From Betaproteobacteria bacterium (GTDB lineage: Bacteria; Pseudomonadota; Gammaproteobacteria; Burkholderiales; Rhodocyclaceae): a stretch of 64,000 nucleotides of DNA. The notes beneath the pieces were generated by a model. The model saw only the letters and a list, made by a program, of their open reading frames with translations. It ran no database searches and was not told the origin of the DNA. Both the position numbers and the translations under genes were made by a program. Shown here piece after piece: positions 1-10,644 of this stretch. The number at the start of each line of letters is the position of its first letter. Within the stretch, counting starts at the first letter, position 1. The stretch is from assembly GCA_016705475.1 (NCBI GenBank), contig JADIYD010000014.1, positions 310,001 to 374,000 on the forward strand. Reading direction: 5' to 3'.

Positions 1-485
1 CCGGTGTAGCCAAACTGCGTGGACAGTACCCGTCCCACTTCAATACCAAGCATGCCCCCCGGGGCCAGCGGCAGCGCTGCCTTCAGCGAATAAAAGCGCA
101 ACGCTTCCAGTGCCGAACTGGCGACCAGCAGGAAGGAAAAACCAACGAGCGCAACGAACAGCGGATGCTGCCTGTGATCATCGGGCGCGTGGTATTTGCG
201 AAAACCCCACCAGACGAACATGCCAAGCAGCACGATCCACCACCAGGCAGACATGCCAAAAATGTACAGCATCAGATCGGCAATCCACGCCCCAGCGCGG
301 CCGGCCGGGTTGTGCAGGGAAGTCGCGCCGACGGCATGCGACCAACCTGGATCATCCTTGCTGAACCCCCACAGGGCCATGGTCAGGAACAAAGCGATCG
401 CGCCAACCCCCAGCCAGCGCGACTCCTGCAGCAGCGAGCCGATCTTTTCCGGCAGCGGGCTAGGCGCCGCCGCGCGATTCACCAT
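1..485 (-). CDS. ftsK: DNA translocase FtsK, N-terminal part (cut by window edge)
   Basis: Reading down from an ATG at 485 there is an open frame to the window edge, 161 codons without a stop. The protein starts MVNRAAAPSPLPEKI and then shows several hydrophobic segments separated by short loops, including LGVGAIALFLTMALWGF and WWWIVLLGMFVWWGF. This is the layout of the four-helix membrane anchor of FtsK, the septal DNA pump that clears and aligns chromosome termini during division. The motor and gamma domains lie outside the window. The gene precedes a Crp/Fnr regulator on the same strand and points away from trxB. The identification rests on the membrane pattern, a short SKDDPGWSH loop typical of FtsK, and the usual ftsK-trxB neighbourhood; no ATPase motif is visible. 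A GTG at codon 2 is an alternative start. Confidence 0.8.
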   Translation of the reverse strand, partial: MVNRAAAPSPLPEKIGSLLQESRWLGVGAIALFLTMALWGFSKDDPGWSHAVGATSLHNPAGRAGAWIADLMLYIFGMSAWWWIVLLGMFVWWGFRKYHAPDDHRQHPLFVALVGFSFLLVASSALEALRFYSLKAALPLAPGGMLGIEVGRVLSTQFGYT

Positions 486-499
486 CCGTGCCCCCACTG

Positions 500-1165
500 T
501 CAGGCGACTCCGGGAATGACCAGGACGTCATTCTCATAACGAATGTAACCGCTCAATTCCAGATCGCGCATGACCTTGCTGACCATTTCACGCGATGCAC
601 CAATCATTTTCGCCATATCCTGCTTCGACATCTTCTTCTTCACCACACGATTACCATCCACAACCTCCGACATATCGAGCAGGAGGCGGGCTACGCGGCC
701 ATACACGTCGAGCAGGGCCAGGCTTTCGATCTTGCGATCAGCCTCGCGCAAACGCAGGACAAGAATCTTCATCAACTTCTGCGCGACCTGGAAATTCTCC
801 TGCATGCAGCGCTGCAGGGAGTCCTTGTCGAGAAAAAGCAGCTCGCAGGCTTCGGCTGCGACCACATTGGCCGAACGCGGACTGCCATCAATCAGGCCCA
901 TTTCACCGAAGAACTCGCCTGGGCCCAGCCAGGCCAGAATGATCTCGCGACCCTCTTCGTCGGTATTGGTCACCTTCGCCCGACCGCTGATCAGGACATA
1001 CAGGGAATCCGTACTGTCGCCGGCCCGCACGACTGAAGCGCCACGCTCGGCACGCTTGCGTCCGGCAACCCTGGAAAGCTTTTCCAGCTCATTCTCGTCC
1101 AGCCCTGAAAACAGGGGGATATTGCGCAAGACGACCAAGCTCAAACCACATGGAGTTGCTGACAT
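500..1165 (-). CDS. Crp/Fnr-family transcriptional regulator
   Basis: 221 residues. The N-terminal half (about 15-130) is a cyclic-nucleotide-binding-type beta-roll with the typical stretches LFSGLDENELEKL, LYVLISGRAKV and GEFFGEMGLIDG. A long dimerisation helix follows, then a winged helix-turn-helix (about 160-215) containing SKQDMAKMIGASREMVSKV as the recognition region. The N terminus lacks the cysteine cluster of true FNR oxygen sensors, so a [4Fe-4S] role is unlikely. Whether it binds cAMP or another ligand cannot be read from the sequence. It starts at an ATG only weakly preceded by a purine-rich site. It lies between ftsK and the divergent trxB, and the intergenic region (1166-1294) could hold an operator for both directions. 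Confidence 0.88.
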   Translation of the reverse strand: MSATPCGLSLVVLRNIPLFSGLDENELEKLSRVAGRKRAERGASVVRAGDSTDSLYVLISGRAKVTNTDEEGREIILAWLGPGEFFGEMGLIDGSPRSANVVAAEACELLFLDKDSLQRCMQENFQVAQKLMKILVLRLREADRKIESLALLDVYGRVARLLLDMSEVVDGNRVVKKKMSKQDMAKMIGASREMVSKVMRDLELSGYIRYENDVLVIPGVA

Positions 1166-1259
1166 AAATCAGTTTCCGTTCATAGAGTTACGAAACGATT
1201 ATAAACCGCTTTCCCAAATCACATAGGAACTTCGAAAAATATGCAGGCTCAGAGAACGC

Positions 1260-1265
1260 TATAAT
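1260..1265 (+). promoter_or_regulatory. Probable -10 box of trxB promoter
   Basis: A perfect TATAAT lies 29 bases upstream of the preferred trxB start. No convincing -35 hexamer is found at 16-18 bases spacing, so strength or activator dependence is unknown. The divergent Crp/Fnr gene next door makes regulation by that protein possible, which is inference only. Confidence 0.45.
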
Positions 1266-1276
1266 TTTCCCATTAA

Positions 1277-2251
<975 letters not shown>

Positions 2252-2253
2252 AT

Positions 2254-3012
2254 TTGATTGACCCGGAAGATCTTGCTGCCTTCCAGGCGGAAGTGGCCAA
2301 TATCAAGCCACTGCCGCCGGTCAATCGCGTTCAGCTGAACAAGCCCAAACCGGCGGCGCCACGCCGGCAATCGGTCAGCGAAAGAAAGCCGACTGAGCGA
2401 AAAACGCCGCCTCAGGGAGCTTTTCCGGAACACTGGAATCTCCCGGCCGCCGAATCCGGGACAATCAAACATGAAGCCAACCTCGATCCGCTGCAGGCCG
2501 AATTCCGCGCCGCTATGGCTGGCGTTCAGCCGCTTCCACCACCCAATCTCGTCGTACACAGCAAACGGCCACCGCCGCCCCGCCCACTCCAGCATCTCGC
2601 CGATGAACAGGCCGCGCTGCATGAAAGCCTGCATGGCCATATTGGCCTGCAGGACCGCCTTGAGGGCGGTGACGAGCCGCATTATTTACGTAGCGGGCTG
2701 GCCCAGAATGTCCTGCGCGACTTGCGACGCGGGCGCTGGGTAACGCAGGACGAAATCGACCTTCACGGTCTGAACCGTGACGAAGCCCGGCACCTGCTCG
2801 CGTCCTTCCTGGCGGAATGCCTGCACCACGGCAAACGCTGTGTCCGCGTCGTGCATGGCAAGGGTCTCGGCTCTCCGCAGAAGATGTCCATCCTGCGCCA
2901 GCTTGTCCGTGGCTGGCTGGCCCAACGCCAGGAAGTGCTGGCCTACTGCCAGGCCAAGCCCCCGGATGGCGGCGAAGGTGCGCTGATCGTTCTGTTGCGC
3001 AACCAGAAATAA
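2254..3012 (+). CDS. Smr (MutS2 C-terminal-like) domain protein, putative endonuclease
   Basis: 252 residues starting from a TTG two bases after the trxB stop, so the two are probably co-transcribed. The first 120 residues are proline- and charge-rich and look disordered. The C-terminal part (about 165-250) is an Smr domain: it opens with DLHGLNRDEARHLL, continues with VRVVHGKGLGS and ends in GGEGALIVLL, matching the DLHG and HGKG motifs of the family. Smr domains nick DNA or cleave RNA in characterised members (MutS2, SmrA/SmrB); the substrate here is unknown. A strong terminator follows directly. Confidence 0.88.
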   Translation: MIDPEDLAAFQAEVANIKPLPPVNRVQLNKPKPAAPRRQSVSERKPTERKTPPQGAFPEHWNLPAAESGTIKHEANLDPLQAEFRAAMAGVQPLPPPNLVVHSKRPPPPRPLQHLADEQAALHESLHGHIGLQDRLEGGDEPHYLRSGLAQNVLRDLRRGRWVTQDEIDLHGLNRDEARHLLASFLAECLHHGKRCVRVVHGKGLGSPQKMSILRQLVRGWLAQRQEVLAYCQAKPPDGGEGALIVLLRNQK

Positions 3013-3014
3013 CG

Positions 3015-3038
3015 AAGGGCAGCCGAAGCTGCCCTTTT
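3015..3038 (+). terminator. Rho-independent terminator after the Smr gene
   Basis: Nine-base stem AAGGGCAGC / GCTGCCCTT around a CGAA loop, followed by a run of T, three bases after the stop codon. It lies between two convergent transcription units (trxB-smr and ppa-nadE-glnB). In the reverse direction the T run is poorer, so it works mainly for the plus strand. Confidence 0.85.
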
Positions 3039-3099
3039 CATTTTTGGCCGTTTTCCCCGGTTGACCGTGGAACACCGGCTCCCGAACGCAATAATCCGG

Positions 3100-3462
<363 letters not shown>

Positions 3463-5079
3463 TTAAAATTCGTCCGGATATCGGTTGGTAATAGGATACC
3501 GCCAATCCTTGCCAAAGCCACGCGCGGTGATGCGAATGCCGATCGGCGCCTGCCGGCGCTTGTACTCGGCGATACGTAGCAGGCGCACAACGCGGCGCAC
3601 GGCATCCTCGGGCAGGCCGGCCGCGATGATCTCGCGCGGGCTGCGGTCTTCTTCCATGTAGGCGCGAACGATGGCATCGAGCACCTCGTACGGCGGCAAC
3701 GAATCCTGGTCGGTCTGATCCGGTTTCAGTTCAGCCGACGGCGGGCGGACGATGATGTTCTCCGGAATCACCGGATCGCCTTGGCACAGGGTATTGCGGT
3801 AGCGCGAAAGGCGGTAGACCAGCGTTTTGTAAACGTCCTTGATCACGGCAAAACCGCCGGCCATGTCGCCGTACAGGGTGCAGTAGCCAACGGCCATTTC
3901 CGATTTGTTGCCGGTGGTCAGCACCAGCGAACCCGTCTTGTTCGAGATCGCCATCAGGATATTGCCGCGAATACGCGCCTGAATGTTTTCTTCGGTCGTA
4001 TCGGCAGGCAGTCCCACAAACAGGGGATCAAGCATCTCGCCATAGACCGCCATCGCCGGCGCAATGGCAATTTCGTCGTAGCGCACGCCAAGAACGCGAA
4101 TCATCTCGCGTGAATCATCGAGGCTCATCTGCGCGGTGTAGGGTGACGGCATCATGACCGCCCGGACCTTGTCAGCACCCAATGCATCGACGGCGACACA
4201 AAGCGTCAGCGCCGAGTCGATACCGCCGGAGAGGCCAATGATGGCCCCCTTGAAGCCGGTCTTGCCGATGTAGTCACGGACGCCAAGCACCAGCGCCTGA
4301 TAGGCCTCAGCCTCAATCGACAATTCTTCGGCCAGTTGTTCGGAATGCAGGCTGCCAGCATCGAAATCGACTATACCCAGCGCCTCTTCGAAAGACGGCA
4401 GGCGCATGCAACATTTTTTCTGCGCGTCGAGTGCGAACGATGCGCCATCAAAAACCAGTTCATCCTGACCACCGACCAGATTGCAGTAGATGGCGGGAAT
4501 ACCCATGGCATCGATACGTTCACCGAGTACGTGGGCGCGCTGCTGATGCTTTTCGAGATGGCACGGCGAGGCATTGAGAACAAGCAGCAACTCGGCACCA
4601 GCGGCACGGGTGAGTTCGGCCGCTCCTTCTTCCCAGATGTCGGCACAGATGTTGATGCCGCAACGCACGCCACCCAGCGTCACGACGCAGGCTTCGGTTC
4701 CGGCCTCGAAATAGCGCTTTTCGTCGAAAACTTCATAATTCGGCAGGCGAGTCTTGCGGTAGACCGCAATTTTTCGGCCATTTTCAATGACCGTTGCCGC
4801 GTTGTAGCAGCGTCCGTCGAATTCATCCGGATGCCCGACAATGACCGCAATGCCATGGATCCGAATGGCCAGATCATTGAGCGCCCGGTCACAGGCACGG
4901 TAGAAATCCGGGCGCAGCAACAGGTCTTCCGGCGGATAGCCACACAACGCCAGTTCCGGCGTGAGCAGTATGTGCGCGCCGCGGGCCTTGGCCTCGGCGG
5001 CGTACTTGATGATGCGTTCGACGTTGCCCGTCAGGTCACCGACGGTGGCGTTAAACTGGGCAACGGCGATACGCAGCAT
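3463..5079 (-). CDS. nadE: Glutamine-dependent NAD+ synthetase
   Basis: Last step of NAD+ synthesis: amidation of deamido-NAD+ with ATP and glutamine. 538 residues in two domains. The N-terminal nitrilase-type glutaminase (about 1-250) shows the catalytic Glu42, Lys109 (in YRKTRLPNYEVFDE) and Cys145 (in GINICADIWE). The C-terminal synthetase carries the ATP pyrophosphatase loop LSGGIDS at 283-289 and the typical TTGNKSE stretch. Having its own glutaminase domain separates it from the ammonia-only NadE of E. coli. It sits between ppa (7 bases upstream), which removes the pyrophosphate made by the reaction, and glnB (24 bases downstream), a known type of partner for such enzymes. Confidence 0.96.
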   Translation of the reverse strand: MLRIAVAQFNATVGDLTGNVERIIKYAAEAKARGAHILLTPELALCGYPPEDLLLRPDFYRACDRALNDLAIRIHGIAVIVGHPDEFDGRCYNAATVIENGRKIAVYRKTRLPNYEVFDEKRYFEAGTEACVVTLGGVRCGINICADIWEEGAAELTRAAGAELLLVLNASPCHLEKHQQRAHVLGERIDAMGIPAIYCNLVGGQDELVFDGASFALDAQKKCCMRLPSFEEALGIVDFDAGSLHSEQLAEELSIEAEAYQALVLGVRDYIGKTGFKGAIIGLSGGIDSALTLCVAVDALGADKVRAVMMPSPYTAQMSLDDSREMIRVLGVRYDEIAIAPAMAVYGEMLDPLFVGLPADTTEENIQARIRGNILMAISNKTGSLVLTTGNKSEMAVGYCTLYGDMAGGFAVIKDVYKTLVYRLSRYRNTLCQGDPVIPENIIVRPPSAELKPDQTDQDSLPPYEVLDAIVRAYMEEDRSPREIIAAGLPEDAVRRVVRLLRIAEYKRRQAPIGIRITARGFGKDWRYPITNRYPDEF

Positions 5080-5086
5080 GCGATGC

Positions 5087-5635
5087 TTAGTAGTTCGGCT
5101 TTTCTTTCGCGTCGTTGAAACGCTGGATGCCGGTCATGATTTCATTGCGGGCGGCATCGATGCCTTCCCAGCCATTGACCTTGACCCACTTGCCCGGCTC
5201 GAGATCCTTGTAGTGCTCGAAGAAGTGAGCGATCTGCTTGCGCAGCAGTTCGGGCATGTCTTCGTAGGTCTTGACGTCCTTGTAGAGCGGGGTCAGCTTG
5301 TCGACCGGCACTGCGAGCAGCTTGGCATCCTCGCCACCTTCGTCGGTCATCGACAGCTGGCCGAGCGGGCGGCAACGCACGACAACGCCCGGCGGCAGGG
5401 AGAACGGGCTGACAACCAGCACATCGACCGGGTCGCCATCGCCAGCGATGGTGTGCGGGATGTAACCGTAGTTGCAGGGATAGTGCATCGAGGTGGACAT
5501 GAAACGATCGACGAAAATTGCGCCGCTTTCCTTGTCGACTTCGTATTTTACGGGTTCGGAATGAGCCGTGATTTCGATGATGACGTTGAAATCGTCAGGC
5601 AGGGACTTGCCGGAAGGAACGTTGTTGAGTGCCAT
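5087..5635 (-). CDS. ppa: Inorganic pyrophosphatase
   Basis: Soluble family I pyrophosphatase, hydrolysing PPi to two phosphates. 182 residues, close to the E. coli enzyme. Signature stretches visible are [13 protein letters not shown], the substrate/metal-binding [11 protein letters not shown] (residues about 66-76) and [17 protein letters not shown] near the end. First gene of a compact ppa-nadE-glnB unit; a likely -10 box is found 37 bases upstream of its ATG. Confidence 0.97.
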   Translation of the reverse strand: MALNNVPSGKSLPDDFNVIIEITAHSEPVKYEVDKESGAIFVDRFMSTSMHYPCNYGYIPHTIAGDGDPVDVLVVSPFSLPPGVVVRCRPLGQLSMTDEGGEDAKLLAVPVDKLTPLYKDVKTYEDMPELLRKQIAHFFEHYKDLEPGKWVKVNGWEGIDAARNEIMTGIQRFNDAKEKPNY

Positions 5636-5671
5636 GTTTTATCTCTCTGCGTTTAGGTTTGAGAACTTGCG

Positions 5672-5677
5672 ATTATA
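5672..5677 (-). promoter_or_regulatory. Probable -10 box of the ppa-nadE-glnB operon
   Basis: A perfect TATAAT on the minus strand, 37 bases ahead of the ppa ATG, in the short gap behind the exonuclease gene. The expected -35 position is poor. It suggests ppa-nadE-glnB can be transcribed separately from the cysM unit. Confidence 0.45.
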
Positions 5678-5699
5678 ACGTCGTGCTAGTGCGAATGTA

Positions 5700-6482
5700 C
5701 TACCAGGCGGCGAGAAACTCCTGCCAATGCGACGCACCGATCCGTGCCAGCTGTGCCTTGACGAAATCGCACTCGGCTAGCTCTTCGGCGGCTGTCAGCT
5801 CCCCGCGCATGCGGCGGAAACGATTGTAGACCAAGTAAGTATTGATGACATCGGTTTCGCAGTAATCGCGAATCTCGGCGCTCTTGCCGGCCTGCCAGGC
5901 TTCCCAGACCTTGCCGCCATCCATGCCGAGCTTGCCGGGGAAACCGTACAGCTTGGCCAGATCGTCGAGCGGCGCATTGGCACGGGCGTTATAGAGGGCC
6001 AGCAGATCCATCAGGTCGAGATGGCGCATGTGGTAACGGCTGATGTAGTTATTCCACTTGAAATCGCGCGAGTCGGCGTAGTCGCCATCGCCAAGATCCC
6101 AATAGCGGGGCGCCGAAACGCCATGCAGCATGCCGCGGTAGTGCAGCACCGGCAGATCGAAACCGCTGCCGTTCCAGGAAACAATCTGTGGCGTGAATTT
6201 CTCGATGCCGTCGAAGAAGCGCTGGATGATGGCGCCTTCGTTGAGGTCAGGCTCCGACAGCGACCAGACCTTCAGGCCCTCGCTGGTGCGCAGTACGCAG
6301 GAGATGGTGACGATGCGCTGCAGGTGCAATTGCAGGAAATCATTGCCCGTTTTGGCGCGACGCTGCTGAAAGGCAAGTTCAGCCACTTCATCATCGGACA
6401 ACCCCGCCGGCAGGTCGTTGAGGCGGCGCAGGCCGGCGACATCGGGGATGGTCTCGATGTCGAAAACCAGTACCGGTTTCAT
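5700..6482 (-). CDS. Predicted 3'-5' exonuclease (PolB-exonuclease-like, DEDD fold)
   Basis: 260 residues from an ATG at 6482 that overlaps the cysM stop (ATGA), which argues against the longer in-frame start at 6527. The order of DEDD motifs is visible: FDIETIPD at the N terminus (Exo I), SWNGSGFDLPVL in the middle (Exo II) and YCETDVINTYLV near residue 215 (Exo III). It matches the stand-alone family related to the exonuclease domain of B-family polymerases that is often found beside polysaccharide or cysM genes in betaproteobacteria. Substrate and physiological role are unknown. Confidence 0.85.
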   Translation of the reverse strand: MKPVLVFDIETIPDVAGLRRLNDLPAGLSDDEVAELAFQQRRAKTGNDFLQLHLQRIVTISCVLRTSEGLKVWSLSEPDLNEGAIIQRFFDGIEKFTPQIVSWNGSGFDLPVLHYRGMLHGVSAPRYWDLGDGDYADSRDFKWNNYISRYHMRHLDLMDLLALYNARANAPLDDLAKLYGFPGKLGMDGGKVWEAWQAGKSAEIRDYCETDVINTYLVYNRFRRMRGELTAAEELAECDFVKAQLARIGASHWQEFLAAW

Positions 6483-7378
6483 GCCGGAAATACGCCGGTC
6501 GACAGGTAACGGTCGCCACGGTCGCAAACGATGGTGACGATGACGGCGTTTTCCAGTTCCTGAGACAGGCGCAAGGCTACCGCCAAGGAACCACCCGAGG
6601 AAATACCGGCAAAGATGCCTTCTTCCATCGCCAATCGGCGTGTCATGGCTTCAGCATCGGCTTGACTGACGTTTTCGACACGGTCAACCCGGCTTTTATC
6701 GAAAATTTTAGGCAGATAGGCTTCCGGCCATTTACGGATGCCGGGTATCTGGCTGCCGTCTTCCGGCTGGCAACCGACAATCTGGATCGCCGGATTCTTC
6801 GTCTTGAGGAAGGCCGAGGTACCCATAATCGTGCCGGTCGTCCCCATGCTGGAAACGAAGTGCGTGATCTTGCCGTCGGTGTCGCGCCAGATTTCCGGGC
6901 CGGTGCCTTCGATGTGGGCAAGCGGATTGTCCGGGTTGCCGAACTGGTCGAGGATGATGCCCTTGCCTTCGTCGCGCATCTTCTCGGCGACGTCGCGGCA
7001 AAGCTCCATGCCGCCATCCTTGGGCGTCAGGACCAGTTCAGCGCCGTAGGCACGCATGCTCTGGCGCCGTTCGATGCTCTGATTCTCGGGCATGACCAGA
7101 ATCATCTTGTAGCCCTTGATGGCCGCAGCCATGGCCAGCGCGATGCCCGTATTGCCGGAAGTTGCCTCGATCAGCGTGTCGCCCGGCTTGATGTCGCCGC
7201 GTGCTTCGGCATGAACAATCATCGACAGCGCCGGGCGGTCCTTGACCGAACCGGCCGGGTTGTTGCCTTCAAGCTTGGCCAGAATGACGTTGTTACGTTT
7301 GTCGTTTTCAGCACCCGGAATACGTACCAGGCGCACCAGCGGTGTGTTTCCGACAAAATCCTGCAGGGTTTTAAACAT
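6479..7378 (-). CDS. cysM: Cysteine synthase B (O-acetylserine sulfhydrylase)
   Basis: PLP enzyme making cysteine from O-acetylserine and sulfide or thiosulfate. 299 residues from the ATG at 7378; the longer frame upstream lies inside hldD and is not coding. N terminus MFKTLQDFVGNTPLVRL is typical. The PLP lysine is in EGNNPAGSVKDRPA, the substrate loop in EATSGNTGIALA, and the phosphate-binding loop in SSMGTTGTIMG. The EGNNPAGSVKDRPA context and length favour CysM over CysK. Its start overlaps the end of hldD by 8 bases and its stop overlaps the exonuclease start. Confidence 0.93.
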   Translation of the reverse strand: MFKTLQDFVGNTPLVRLVRIPGAENDKRNNVILAKLEGNNPAGSVKDRPALSMIVHAEARGDIKPGDTLIEATSGNTGIALAMAAAIKGYKMILVMPENQSIERRQSMRAYGAELVLTPKDGGMELCRDVAEKMRDEGKGIILDQFGNPDNPLAHIEGTGPEIWRDTDGKITHFVSSMGTTGTIMGTSAFLKTKNPAIQIVGCQPEDGSQIPGIRKWPEAYLPKIFDKSRVDRVENVSQADAEAMTRRLAMEEGIFAGISSGGSLAVALRLSQELENAVIVTIVCDRGDRYLSTGVFPA

Positions 7379-8368
7379 TTTTATGGAGCCACTCGATGTA
7401 TTGGGAGACGCCCTCCTCAACCGTGGCCATCGGCACGACGTAGCCGGCATCGCGCAAACGCGTCAGGTCGCCCTGGGTAAATGCCTGATACTTGCCTTTC
7501 AGCGCCTCGGGGAAGGCGACGTATTCGAGCAAACCCTGTGCCCGAAGTTCATCAAGCGACAGCGGCGCTTCGCTTTTGCCTTGCGGCAGCCGTTGACCGC
7601 AGCAACCGCGACATCGTTGAAGCTCTGCGCGCGACCGGACCCGAGGTTGAAAATGCCCGACTTTTCAGGGTGATCGAGGAAGTAAAGATTGACCTTGGCG
7701 ACATCGCCGACGAAGACGAAATCGCGCATCTGCCCGCCATTCTCGTAGCCATGCGAGCCCTCGAACAGCTTGACCTTGCCGTCGGCCTTGAACTGGTTGA
7801 AGTTGTGGAAGGCGACCGAGGCCATGCGCCCCTTGTGTGTTTCGCGCGGACCATAGACGTTGAAGTAGCGGAAGCCGACGATCTGCGACGACGGATTCTG
7901 CGCCAGCTTCTGGCGAACGATCTGGTCGAACAGGAACTTCGAGTAGCCGTAGACGTTGAGCGGCCCCTCATACTGGCGCTCCTCCTTGAAAACGCCGCTC
8001 GCCCCGTAGGTGGCCGCGCTGGAGGCATACAGGAACTGGACGTCCTGATCGAGACACCAGTCGAGCAGAATCGAGGAGTAACGGAAGTTGTTCTCCATCA
8101 TGTAACGACCATCGGTCTCCATGGTGTCGGAACAGGCGCCCTCATGGAAAATCGCGTCGATCTCGCCATCAAAATGCCCGGCCTGAATACGCGCGATGAA
8201 ATCATTCTTGTCGATGTAATCGGCAATTTCGCAGTCGATCAGGTTCTTGAACTTGTCAGCCTTGGTCAGGTTGTCGACCGCGATGATCTTCGTAACGCCG
8301 CGCTCGTTGAGCGCCTTGACGATGTTGGAACCAATGAAGCCGGCGGCGCCGGTAACAACTGTGTACAT
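7371..8368 (-). pseudogene. hldD: ADP-L-glycero-D-manno-heptose 6-epimerase, one-base frameshift
   Basis: Last step of ADP-heptose synthesis for the LPS core. The first 264 codons are a clean Hld[13 protein letters not shown] loop, catalytic YGYSK, and [19 protein letters not shown]. In the run AAAA at 7574-7577 (coding GCAAAAGC) one base appears to be missing: the frame then reads 25 unrelated residues and stops at 7499. In the minus-one frame the true C terminus continues intact, with [24 protein letters not shown] and a last SQYIEWLHKNV, ending at 7371 and overlapping cysM. One extra A would restore a normal 332-residue enzyme. The undecayed 3' part means either a sequencing error in a homopolymer or a very recent mutation. 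ugd and the heptose kinase upstream are intact. Confidence 0.85.
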
Positions 8369-8377
8369 GATTATTCC

Positions 8378-9313
8378 TTACAGGGCTGCGGCAAGTTCTT
8401 CACGGCTGACCACGGCGGTACCGAGTTTGCCGACGACGATGCCAGCGGCGATGTTGGCGACACGAATGGCTTCGGCCCAATCAGCGCCGGCGGCAATCAT
8501 GACGGCCAGCGTGGCAATCACGGTATCGCCGGCACCGGAAACGTCGAAGACTTCGCGGGCGACGGCTGGCTGATGGTGCGCCTCGTCAGCAAAAAGAGTC
8601 ATACCTTCTTCGCTGCGGGTGACCAGCAACGCTTCGAGGCCTAAATCGCCACGCAGCTTGCGCGCCTTGGTGGCGAGTTCTTCGTCCGACGACCAGCGAC
8701 CGACAACCTCCTTCAGCTCCGAGCGGTTCGGTGTAATGACAGTGGCGCCAGCATACTTGCCCCACTCGTCGCCTTTGGGATCAACGAGCACCGGTTTGTC
8801 GTGGGCGCGCGCGATGCGGATCATTTCTGCTATGTGCGTGAGCCCGCCCTTGCCGTAGTCGGAGAGAACGACCACGTCGGACTGGACAACCCGGGTCTCG
8901 AAATCGGCCAGCTTTGCCTGAAGGATTTCGTGCGATGGCGTCGTTTCGAAATCGATGCGCAGCAACTGTTGCTGACGTCCAATGACACGTAGTTTGACCG
9001 TGGTATCGATCTCACGGTCAACGTGCAAATTGGCATCAATTTGGCCTTCTTCCAGAAGGCGACCGAGCGTCCGTCCAGCCTCGTCGTCACCAACAACCGA
9101 CAACAGTGCAGATACGGCGCCCAGCGAGGCGGCATTGCGGGCCACGTTGGCTGCACCGCCAAGACGTTCTTCCATGCGCTGAACCTTGACCACCGGCACC
9201 GGTGCTTCCGGTGAAATTCGGCTGACCTCGCCGAACCAGTAGCGGTCGAGCATGACATCGCCAACAACCAGCAGGCGAACCTGTGAAATTTTTTCCAGCA
9301 TGCTACTGCTCAT
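8378..9313 (-). CDS. rfaE1: D-glycero-beta-D-manno-heptose-7-phosphate kinase (RfaE domain I)
   Basis: PfkB-type sugar kinase phosphorylating heptose 7-phosphate at C1 in the ADP-heptose pathway. 311 residues, so it is only the kinase half of the bifunctional E. coli HldE; the adenylyltransferase half must be encoded elsewhere. Motifs: LVVGDVMLDRYWFGEV near the N terminus, GGAANVARNAASLG, VLSDYGKGGL, and the catalytic anion-hole loop DVSGAGDTVIA near residue 258. It lies four bases after ugd and nine before hldD, in one envelope operon. Confidence 0.93.
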   Translation of the reverse strand: MSSSMLEKISQVRLLVVGDVMLDRYWFGEVSRISPEAPVPVVKVQRMEERLGGAANVARNAASLGAVSALLSVVGDDEAGRTLGRLLEEGQIDANLHVDREIDTTVKLRVIGRQQQLLRIDFETTPSHEILQAKLADFETRVVQSDVVVLSDYGKGGLTHIAEMIRIARAHDKPVLVDPKGDEWGKYAGATVITPNRSELKEVVGRWSSDEELATKARKLRGDLGLEALLVTRSEEGMTLFADEAHHQPAVAREVFDVSGAGDTVIATLAVMIAAGADWAEAIRVANIAAGIVVGKLGTAVVSREELAAAL

Positions 9314-9316
9314 TGA

Positions 9317-10636
9317 TCAGCGCCCGATTGCGAAATATTCGATGCCCGAAGCGCGGACGAATTTGGGGTCGTAGAGGTTACGCCCATCGAAGATCACCGG
9401 ATTCTTGAGGCTAGCCTTGATTGCATCGAAGTCCGGGCTGCGGAATTCCTTCCACTCGGTCACGATGAGCAGGGCATCAGCCTTATCGAGCGCCCCCATC
9501 GGGCTCTCAGCGTACTGAATACGGCTGTCATCACCATAGATGCGCTGGGTTTCATGCATTGCGACCGGATCGTATGCCGTCACGGTAGCACCGGCCGCGA
9601 ACAGATCAGCAATCAATTCGCGGCTGGGCGCTTCACGCATATCGTCGGTATTGGGCTTGAAGGCCAGGCCCCACAGGGCGAAATGCTTACCCTTGAGATC
9701 GCCGAAGCGGGCCTTGAGCTTGCTGGTCAGCACATGCTTCTGGGCATCGTTGGCTTCCTCGACGGCAGTCAGCACTTTGAGCGTGATATCGGCATCGTCC
9801 TTGGCTGTCGCGATAAGCGCCTTGACGTCCTTCGGGAAGCAGGAGCCACCATAACCGCAGCCGGGGTAAAGAAAGTGGTAGCCAATGCGCGGGTCGGAAC
9901 CAATGCCCTGACGGACCATTTCAATGTCAGCCCCCAGCACTTCAGCCAGATTGGCCAGCTCGTTCATGAAGCTAATACGCGTCGCCAGCATGGCGTTGGC
10001 TGCATACTTGGTCAGTTCGGCACTCTTCACATCGGTGACGATCAGGCGCTCATGGTTGCGCTGGAAGGGGGCGTACAGGGCGCGCATGAGGTGGATGGCC
10101 TGATCTTCCTCGGCACCAACAACAATCCGATCAGGACGCATGAAGTCTTCGACGGCGGCGCCTTCCTTGAGGAACTCCGGATTGGAGACAACGCTGTAAG
10201 GTATGTCGACGCCGCGATTGGCGAGTTCGTCTGCAATGGCGGCCTTGACCTTGGCGCCAGTGCCAACCGGTACAGTGCTCTTGTCGACCACAACCTTGTA
10301 GTCGGTCATCAGGCGACCGATTTTGCGGGCAGCACCGAGGACGTATTGCAGATCGGCCGAGCCGTCTTCGTCGGGAGGGGTGCCGACGGCGATGAACTGG
10401 ATCGTGCCGTGCTGGACAGCCTTTTCGACATCGGTCGTGAAGTGCAGACGGCCGGCGGCGACATTGCGGCGGACCATTTCCAGCAAGCCCGGCTCGTGAA
10501 TCGGTATACCGCCTTCTTCGAGAATGCGGATCTTCTCCGGATCGACATCCAGACAGAGGACATGATTGCCAACTTCAGCCAGACAGGTGCCACTGACCAG
10601 ACCGACATAGCCGGTGCCGACAACGGTGATTTTCAT
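9317..10636 (-). CDS. ugd: UDP-glucose 6-dehydrogenase
   Basis: Oxidises UDP-glucose to UDP-glucuronate with two NAD+. 439 residues. The N-terminal Rossmann fold starts [16 protein letters not shown]; the catalytic Cys266 is in [16 protein letters not shown]; the C-terminal NAD-interaction region has [21 protein letters not shown]-glucuronate can feed LPS core, capsule or the neighbouring glycan locus. Between lapB (8 bases) and the heptose kinase (3 bases) in the same operon. Confidence 0.96.
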   Translation of the reverse strand: MKITVVGTGYVGLVSGTCLAEVGNHVLCLDVDPEKIRILEEGGIPIHEPGLLEMVRRNVAAGRLHFTTDVEKAVQHGTIQFIAVGTPPDEDGSADLQYVLGAARKIGRLMTDYKVVVDKSTVPVGTGAKVKAAIADELANRGVDIPYSVVSNPEFLKEGAAVEDFMRPDRIVVGAEEDQAIHLMRALYAPFQRNHERLIVTDVKSAELTKYAANAMLATRISFMNELANLAEVLGADIEMVRQGIGSDPRIGYHFLYPGCGYGGSCFPKDVKALIATAKDDADITLKVLTAVEEANDAQKHVLTSKLKARFGDLKGKHFALWGLAFKPNTDDMREAPSRELIADLFAAGATVTAYDPVAMHETQRIYGDDSRIQYAESPMGALDKADALLIVTEWKEFRSPDFDAIKASLKNPVIFDGRNLYDPKFVRASGIEYFAIGR

Positions 10637-10644
10637 AAGGCTTC

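Noticed and set aside
7499..8368. hldD as a complete 289-residue protein
   Set aside because: The last 25 residues are out of frame; the genuine C terminus continues in another frame to 7371.
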